From Ruthenibacterium sp. (GTDB lineage: Bacteria; Bacillota; Clostridia; Oscillospirales; Ruminococcaceae): a stretch of DNA of 27,927 nt. The notes under the pieces are model-generated. The model was not told where the DNA came from and made no database searches. It worked only from the letters and a program-made list of their open reading frames with translations. Made by a program: the position numbers and the translations under genes. Of this stretch, positions 23,022-27,927 are shown in pieces. Each line of letters starts with the position of its first letter. Position 1 is the first letter of the stretch. Location: the NCBI GenBank assembly GCA_020025255.1, contig JAHHSK010000023.1, positions 1 to 27,927 of the forward strand, read 5' to 3'.

Positions 23022-25400
23022 TTAACGGCGCAGTTCGACATGGATTTCACGAAGCAGCGAAAGCACGCGCTCCACGGCGTCCTCTGCCTCCCTGTCGGTC
23101 AGGGTGCGGTCGGCTGCACGCAGCACAAGGCTGTACGCAAGGCTCTTTTTGCCGGGGGCCATGTGTTCGCCGGTATATACGTCAAACAGCTTGAGCTCTT
23201 CCAGCACCTTGCCGGCACCCTGCCGGATGCGCGCGGCAATCTCGGCTGCGGGTACGCTGATATCGGCAACCAGAGCAAGGTCGCGCGTAATAGCCGGGTG
23301 CTTGGGCAGCTGGGTGAAGATCGGTGTGCCGCCGCGGTGCCCGAACAGAACGTCCATATAAAGCTCTGCGGCAACAACGCGGGGTTTTACACCGTAGTTT
23401 GCAAGCACTTTCGGGTGAAGTTCCCCGATGACACCCAGCTTTTCATCCCCGACATAGATTTCTGCACAGCGGCCGGGATGATACGAAGTGCCATTCGTGC
23501 AGCGCACAAAGCGGAGATCCGAAATGCGTGCGGCTGCGGCAAGGGCTTCGATAACGCCCTTCAGCGCAAGGTAATCCCATTTGCCGCCGTAGGCACCAAG
23601 CATGAGGGTTTCGGTTTCCGTGGGCAGCTGATTGGGGTCGGCATTGGGCGTATAGGTGGTCGTGTCCTCAAACAGGGCACATTCGGCTGCGCGCGCATTG
23701 TAGTTGCGGGCGATGACGTCCATCATGCTGGGCAGCGCGGTGGTACGCATGATGCTGGTATCTTCGCCCAGCGGGTTGGAGATGACAAGCGCATTGCGCA
23801 GCGGATCGTTTTCCGGCAGGTTGACAGCGTCAAAGCATTTGCGGCTGTAGAAGCTGAAGGTTTCGATCTCGAACATGCCGCAGCCGACCAGCAGGTTCAG
23901 CATGCTGTCGCGGAAGGTCTGGCGTTCGGTGGGGCGTGCACTTGCAACGCCGCGCACGGCGGTGCTGGGCATTTTATTGTATCCGATATAGCGTGCCACT
24001 TCTTCGGCGATATCGCAGTCGCGCTCCATGTCCCAGCGGTCGGAAGGCACGATCACGTCATCGCCGTCCATGATAAAGCCAAGCGGCAGAAGGATCTCGA
24101 TCATCTGCTCGCGGGAAAGCTCGGTGCCCAGCAGACGGTTGACGGCTTCGGGGCGCAGCGGGATGCGCCGTTCGGGGCGCAGCTGCGTGCAGACGTCTAC
24201 CACGCCGTTCACAACGTCGCCCGCGTCCAAAAGCTGAACCAGCTCCAGCGCGCGGTCCAGGCAGCGGCGGCAGCCGTTGGGGTCCAGCCCTTTTTCATAG
24301 CGTCCGCTTGCTTCGGTGCGCATGCCCAGCTTCTTTGCCGTGGTGCGCACGGAAGGGCCGTTGAACATGGCGCTTTCAAAGACGATCGTTGTGGTGTCCT
24401 CATATACACCGGAATGTTCGCCGCCCATGACGCCCGCAACCGCGATCGGAGCCTTTTCGTCAGCGATCACAAGCATTTCCTCGCTCAGCGTGCGCTGCAC
24501 GCCGTCCAGTGTTTCGATTTCCTCGCCGCTTTTTGCGCTGCGCACGATGATGTGCCCGCCGTTGACGTAACGGTAATCAAAGCAGTGCATCGGCTGGCCG
24601 TATTCCAGCATGACATAGTTTGTGATATCCACAAGATTGTTGATCGGGCGCACGCCGCACAGGCGCAGACGCTCGCGCATCCAGCGGGGGCTGGGCTTGA
24701 CGCGCACGTTTTCAACCACTGCGCCGACATAGCGGTAGCACAGTTCGGGGTTTTCGATATCGACACGCAGCATGCTTTCCACGCTGCCGTGTCCGGGCTT
24801 TACCTGCGGGATGTGATCCTTGAACGGGACACCAAAGGTTGCGGCGGCTTCCCGCGCAAGGCCGCGCACGGCAAGGCAGTCCGGACGGTTCGGGGTGATT
24901 TCAAAATCGACCGAAACATCATCCATGCCAAGGGCGTGCATGGCATCGGTGCCGACCGGCCATTCCTCGTCAAAAACAAGGATGCCGTCCTCGACCGCGT
25001 TCGGGAAATCGTGCACCGTCAGCCCCAGCTCACCCAGGCTGCACAGCATGCCGCAGCTTTCCACACCGCGCAGCTTGCCCTTGCGGATCTCTTTTCCGCC
25101 GGGCAGCTTTGCCACATGCAGCGCGGCGGGAACCAGGTCACCGACCTTGAGGTTGCCGGCACCGGTCACGATCTGCACCGGCGCTTCGGCACCCACATCC
25201 ACCTGACAGATGACCATATGGTCGGAATCGGGATGCGGGATAATGGAAAGAATCTTGCCGACGACAATGTTTTTGACGCCGTCGGCTTCGCACTCATAGG
25301 TTTCAACTTTGCTGCCGCTCATTGTCATACGGTCGGCAAATTCCTGCGGAGTGCATGTGAAATCGGCAAATTCCTTTGCCCAGTTGATCGGCATTCTCAT
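23022..25400 (-). CDS. pheT: Phenylalanyl-tRNA synthetase beta subunit PheT
   Basis: PheT, with PheS, forms the alpha2-beta2 enzyme that charges tRNA-Phe in the cytoplasm. The 792-residue protein shows the normal domain order. An N-terminal tRNA-binding OB domain (about 40-150) contains HPDSDHMVICQVDVG. The B3/B4 editing domain (about 200-370) contains PNRPDCLAVRGLAREAA just before it. The B5 domain follows (about 400-470), then the catalytic-like core and the C-terminal FDX-ACB domain (about 700-792, ending REIHVELRR). AAAGGAG overlaps the pheS stop and is ten bases before ATG 25400. The gap to pheS is 15 bases, so both come from the T-box-controlled transcript. Confidence 0.97.
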   Translation of the reverse strand: MRMPINWAKEFADFTCTPQEFADRMTMSGSKVETYECEADGVKNIVVGKILSIIPHPDSDHMVICQVDVGAEAPVQIVTGAGNLKVGDLVPAALHVAKLPGGKEIRKGKLRGVESCGMLCSLGELGLTVHDFPNAVEDGILVFDEEWPVGTDAMHALGMDDVSVDFEITPNRPDCLAVRGLAREAAATFGVPFKDHIPQVKPGHGSVESMLRVDIENPELCYRYVGAVVENVRVKPSPRWMRERLRLCGVRPINNLVDITNYVMLEYGQPMHCFDYRYVNGGHIIVRSAKSGEEIETLDGVQRTLSEEMLVIADEKAPIAVAGVMGGEHSGVYEDTTTIVFESAMFNGPSVRTTAKKLGMRTEASGRYEKGLDPNGCRRCLDRALELVQLLDAGDVVNGVVDVCTQLRPERRIPLRPEAVNRLLGTELSREQMIEILLPLGFIMDGDDVIVPSDRWDMERDCDIAEEVARYIGYNKMPSTAVRGVASARPTERQTFRDSMLNLLVGCGMFEIETFSFYSRKCFDAVNLPENDPLRNALVISNPLGEDTSIMRTTALPSMMDVIARNYNARAAECALFEDTTTYTPNADPNQLPTETETLMLGAYGGKWDYLALKGVIEALAAAARISDLRFVRCTNGTSYHPGRCAEIYVGDEKLGVIGELHPKVLANYGVKPRVVAAELYMDVLFGHRGGTPIFTQLPKHPAITRDLALVADISVPAAEIAARIRQGAGKVLEELKLFDVYTGEHMAPGKKSLAYSLVLRAADRTLTDREAEDAVERVLSLLREIHVELRR

Positions 25401-25415
25401 GATGTTACCACTCCT

Positions 25416-26435
25416 TTAGAATTGATTGAGGAAACGAAGGTCGTTTTCATACAAAAGGCGCATATCATCGATGCCGTAGCGCATCATCGCGATGCGTTCC
25501 AGCCCGACGCCGAAGGCAAAGCCGGAATACACTTCCGGGTCAATGCCGCAGTTTTCCAGCACCTGCGGGTGCACCATGCCGCAGCCGAGAATCTCGATCC
25601 AGCCTTCGCCCTTGCACATGCTGCAGCCCTTGCCGCCGCATTTAAAGCAGCTCATATCCATTTCGGCGGAAGGCTCGGTGTACGGGAAGTGATGCGGGCG
25701 GAAGCGCACGCGCGTATCTTCGCCGTACAGCTTTTTGATGAAGATTTCCAGCGTGCCTTTCAGATCGCTGAACGTGATGCCCTGATCGACGACCAGACCT
25801 TCGCATTGGTGGAAGATCGGGCTGTGGGTGGCATCCACGGCGTCCGAACGGTAGACGCGGCCGGGGCAGATGATGCGGATCGGCGGCTGCTGCTTTTCCA
25901 TGGTGCGGATCTGCATCGGGCTTGTCTGTGTGCGCAGCAGGACGTTTTCGGTAAAATAGAAGGTATCCTGCGTATCGCGTGCGGGGTGGCTTTTGGGCAT
26001 GTTGAGCATTTCAAAGTTGTATCGATCCAGTTCCACTTCCGGGCCTGCCACGATATCAAAGCCCATGCCGAGGAAGATTTCCTTCAGCTCGTTGAGCACT
26101 TGCTCGAACGGGTGGCGCTTGCCCACGGCGGGCATGCTGCCGGGCAGGGTGACGTCGATTTCTTCGCCCGCAAGGCGTGCTTGCAAAGCGGCGTCCTCCA
26201 GTTCTTTTGTGCGCCGCGTGATATCTGCGGTGATCGCTTCGCGCACTTCGTTTGCCAGAGCGCCGATCACGGGGCGTTCTTCGGCGGAAAGCTTACCCAT
26301 CTGCTTGAGGATCGCGGTCAGCTCGCCTTTTTTGCCAAGAAAGCGGACGCGCAGCTCGTCCACTGCGGCGGCATCTGTCGCGTTGGCAATCAATTCATCG
26401 GCCGTGCGCTGAATGTTGTGTAATGCCTCTTTCAT
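25416..26435 (-). CDS. pheS: Phenylalanyl-tRNA synthetase alpha subunit PheS
   Basis: PheS carries the catalytic site for phenylalanyl-adenylate formation and tRNA-Phe charging. The start is ATG 26435, which follows AAAGGAGA on the minus strand and gives the family N-terminus MKEALHNIQRTADEL with its coiled-coil arm. The open frame runs on to 26630 only because it crosses the T-box leader. The 339-residue protein shows HPARDTQDTFYF, motif 2 RTQTSPMQIRTM, the FHQCEGLVVDQG segment, a CxxC/CxxC-like CFKCGGKGCSMCKGEGW stretch, and motif 3 GFAFGVGLERIAMMRYGI. Expression should rise when uncharged tRNA-Phe accumulates. Confidence 0.97.
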   Translation of the reverse strand: MKEALHNIQRTADELIANATDAAAVDELRVRFLGKKGELTAILKQMGKLSAEERPVIGALANEVREAITADITRRTKELEDAALQARLAGEEIDVTLPGSMPAVGKRHPFEQVLNELKEIFLGMGFDIVAGPEVELDRYNFEMLNMPKSHPARDTQDTFYFTENVLLRTQTSPMQIRTMEKQQPPIRIICPGRVYRSDAVDATHSPIFHQCEGLVVDQGITFSDLKGTLEIFIKKLYGEDTRVRFRPHHFPYTEPSAEMDMSCFKCGGKGCSMCKGEGWIEILGCGMVHPQVLENCGIDPEVYSGFAFGVGLERIAMMRYGIDDMRLLYENDLRFLNQF

Positions 26436-26762
26436 TCCATTCTCTCCTTTTTGATGTGCTGAGGGACGAAGCGGAAAATAAAAAAGCCCCGTCCCTGCGT
26501 TTAGACAGGGACGAAGCCTACTGATTCTTGTAAACTCCGCGGTACCACCCACGTTTTTGCTGTACATTGTGTACAAGAGCAAACACTCTTTTGTCCAATA
26601 ACGGGAACCCCCGTCCTTTCCTACCGGCATGCGCGTTCAGAAAAGCCACTCGTGAGTGAACTTCGGCATAAATCCGTCCCCAAACGCTTGCAGCCGGCGG
26701 CGTTCCTCTCTGTTCAAGAGGGCGGAACCTTATGCGTACTCTCTCAGTCAGCATGTTTATCA
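26436..26762 (-). promoter_or_regulatory. T-box riboswitch (tRNA-Phe) controlling pheST
   Basis: The minus-strand leader contains the T-box sequence AACGTGGGTGGTACCGCGG (26555-26537). Its UGGU can pair with the ACCA end of uncharged tRNA-Phe. The specifier loop reads GAAG-TTC-AC, with the Phe codon TTC at 26660-26658. A GAGAGAG element lies near the 5' end. The terminator stem (26518-26506 with 26498-26486, core GTCCCTG/CAGGGAC) is followed by TTTTTT. Binding of uncharged tRNA would favour the antiterminator and allow pheST transcription. The ATG of pheS follows 50 bases after the T-tract. Confidence 0.95.
26480..26518 (-). terminator. T-box attenuator terminator
   Basis: A 13-position stem with three G-U pairs has its loop centred at 26502 and ends in TTTTTT (26485-26480). 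It competes with the antiterminator that contains the T-box motif. Confidence 0.9.
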
Positions 26763-26767
26763 CGAAT

Positions 26768-26796
26768 ATTATACTATCAAAGCACCGGATTTGCAA
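26768..26796 (-). promoter_or_regulatory. Promoter of the pheST T-box transcript
   Basis: On the minus strand TTGCAA (26796-26791) and TATAAT (26773-26768) are 17 bases apart. Transcription would begin near 26761. Confidence 0.8.
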
Positions 26797-26876
26797 GCGT
26801 CTTTTCCGGCGGGGTACTGGATTTTCGCAAACGGACGCGATATACTGAAACAAACAAGACAAAGGGGGCGCAGCAG

Positions 26877-27269
26877 GTGATCGCAGGCATCGGAACCGAT
26901 CTTGTGCAGATATCCCGCATGGAAAAAAGCCTGTGCAGAGAAGGCTTTTTGCATCGGGTGTTCGGCAGCAGGGAACGCGCGCTGCTGGACGATAAAGCAA
27001 AGCCGGCACAGCGGCTGCAAACGGCCGCAGCTAATTTTGCGGCAAAGGAAGCATTCGGCAAAGCGCTGGGAAGCGGGATCCTGCGCGAATTTTCCCTTTG
27101 CGAGGTACAGGCGCTGCGGGATGAAAACGGCGCGCCGTATTTTGCCCTTTCGGGCAAAGCGGCCGAAATATGCAAAGAGCGCAAGCTGAAAGCGCATCTT
27201 TCGCTGACGCATGAGGGCGCCTATGCAGCGGCATTCGTGGTGCTGGAATCCCAAGACGCAAGCACATAA
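26877..27269 (+). CDS. acpS: Holo-[acyl-carrier-protein] synthase AcpS
   Basis: AcpS moves the 4'-phosphopantetheine arm from coenzyme A to acyl carrier protein, making it active for fatty acid synthesis. The start is GTG 26877, eight bases after AAAGGGGG (26861-26868). The frame is open further left but there runs through the T-box region of the opposite strand. The 130-residue protein has the family motifs IAGIGTDLVQISRM with Asp8 and NFAAKEAFGKALG with Glu58 (magnesium ligands), and ends with LSLTHEGAYAAAFVV. It is divergent from pheST, and mazF follows in the same direction, as acpS and the mazF homologue lie close in Bacillus. Confidence 0.95.
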   Translation: MIAGIGTDLVQISRMEKSLCREGFLHRVFGSRERALLDDKAKPAQRLQTAAANFAAKEAFGKALGSGILREFSLCEVQALRDENGAPYFALSGKAAEICKERKLKAHLSLTHEGAYAAAFVVLESQDAST

Positions 27270-27366
27270 AAAAATGCACCGGAATCCCGCCGCAGTGATT
27301 AACGGGGATTTTTTCGTCCAAGATATTCTTGCAGAACAAAACAGGCAATGCAGGGAGGTTTTGATT

Positions 27367-27735
27367 TTGGAACCGAAAGAACACCGGGAAGTAAAACGCG
27401 GCGAAGTGTTTTACGCCGATCTCAGCCCCGTTGTCGGCAGCGAACAAGGCGGAGTGCGCCCCGTACTTATCGTGCAGAACGATGTGGGCAACCGCCATAG
27501 CCCGACGGTGATCGCGGCGGCTATCACATCCAAGCAGGATAAGACCAATCTGCCCACGCATATCGGTGTCAAAGCGGGGACAGGCGGGCTGACAAAAGAC
27601 AGCGTCGTTCTTCTGGAGCAGGTGCGCACCCTGGATAAGCGCCGTCTGCGCGAACGTGCGGGGCAGATCGATGCCGAGGTGCAGCGCCGCGTGGATGAGG
27701 CACTGGGCATCAGCTTCGGGCTGGAAAGCTACTGA
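27367..27735 (+). CDS. mazF: MazF-type mRNA interferase (EndoA/NdoA), no visible antitoxin
   Basis: MazF toxins cut mRNA at short sequences when not held by MazE. The 122-residue protein closely follows Bacillus MazF: VKRGEVFYADLSPVVGSEQ, GGVRPVLIVQND, HSPTVIAAAITS and VDEALGISFGLE. The catalytic pair corresponds to Arg31 and Thr54. The start is TTG 27367, eight bases after GGGAGG (27353-27358); TTG 27361 is too close. In Bacillus the order is acpS, a lipoprotein gene, alr, antitoxin gene, toxin gene. Here the toxin follows acpS by only 97 bases with no room for an antitoxin. A partner could be elsewhere, or the protein may have a housekeeping role. Confidence 0.94.
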   Translation: MEPKEHREVKRGEVFYADLSPVVGSEQGGVRPVLIVQNDVGNRHSPTVIAAAITSKQDKTNLPTHIGVKAGTGGLTKDSVVLLEQVRTLDKRRLRERAGQIDAEVQRRVDEALGISFGLESY

Positions 27736-27804
27736 CGGCGGCACCTGTGCGGCAAACACGGGAACGTGTGACGCAAAGCGGTGCGCCCGTTCAGAGGCAC
27801 ACCG

Positions 27805-27852
27805 AAAAAAACGGAAAAAACAAACCGGAGTGTGCATGCGGCACACTCCGGT
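27805..27852 (-). terminator. Terminator of an unseen minus-strand gene to the right
   Basis: A perfect 12-base-pair stem, ACCGGAGTGTGC (27824-27835) with GCACACTCCGGT (27841-27852), is followed on the minus strand by T-rich sequence (27823-27805). On the plus strand no T-tract follows. It thus probably ends a gene entering from beyond the window, convergent with mazF. Confidence 0.7.
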
Positions 27853-27927
27853 CAGCTTGCAGATAAACCCCAATTCGGAAAAAGGAGAAAATAAAATACG
27901 TTCTCATTCCCGGGCATGTACCGGGAA

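Noticed and set aside
22932..26423. An 1163-codon plus-strand open frame opposite pheST
   Set aside because: It is the mirror of two certain synthetase genes, has no ribosome binding site, and its composition (very rich in His, Ala, Val) is that of a high-GC antisense frame.
26436..26630. N-terminal extension of PheS by 65 residues
   Set aside because: It would be translated from the T-box leader, including the terminator. The family N-terminus and AAAGGAGA support ATG 26435.
27907..27927. Inverted repeat TTCCCGG/CCGGGAA at the window end
   Set aside because: The window stops inside its context, so it cannot be assigned to a terminator or a gene end.
1..27927. CRISPR array, tRNA or rRNA gene, or insertion sequence
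   Set aside because: I found no regularly spaced repeats, cloverleaf-like sequence, rRNA segment or transposase motif when reading both strands by eye.

Overview
The window looks like a chromosomal segment of a low-GC Gram-positive gut-type anaerobe, most likely a clostridial species of the Oscillospirales/Ruminococcaceae kind. The evidence is a glycogen operon with a separate GlgD subunit, a T-box leader on pheST, an IreB/UPF0297 gene, MazF next to acpS, strong AGGAGG-type ribosome binding sites and frequent TTG/GTG starts. Coding GC looks to be a little above 50 percent by eye. The genus is inference; no rRNA or species marker is present.

Layout. 1-34 is the end of an unseen gene, followed by a terminator. 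295-6490 is the glycogen operon glgB-glgC-glgD-glgA, with a recognisable promoter and a strong terminator. 6617-7088 is a small transcription unit for a 72-residue HPr-like protein that lacks the phosphorylatable histidine. 7318-8313 is an AT-rich membrane acyltransferase that looks foreign. ackA (-) and tmcAL (+) diverge at 10023-10194, joining acetate metabolism to an acetate-using tRNA modification enzyme. nagB (-) and an AraC regulator (-) follow. A sugar-ABC ATPase (+) diverges from the AraC gene through overlapping promoters.

14626-22030 is a carbohydrate uptake locus, all on the minus strand. A lipoprotein binding protein, two permeases and a cytoplasmic CE15-type (glucuronoyl esterase family) hydrolase form one operon. 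A membrane-anchored AraC regulator of the YtdP/YesS type lies downstream in its own unit. The operon has no ATPase; the MsmX/UgpC-type ATPase at 13295-14410 could energise it. A reasonable model is import of an esterified uronic-acid-containing oligosaccharide followed by internal de-esterification. The substrate is not shown by the sequence.

22274-26796 holds ireB plus an unrecognised 101-residue protein, then pheS-pheT behind a complete Phe-specific T-box riboswitch (specifier UUC). 26877-27735 carries acpS and a solitary mazF without a visible antitoxin. A minus-strand terminator at 27805-27852 marks an unseen gene entering from the right.

No rRNA, tRNA, CRISPR array, transposase or phage gene was seen. 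The most interesting items are the intracellular CE15 enzyme in a transporter operon, the His-less HPr-like protein, and several overlapping promoter/operator arrangements.
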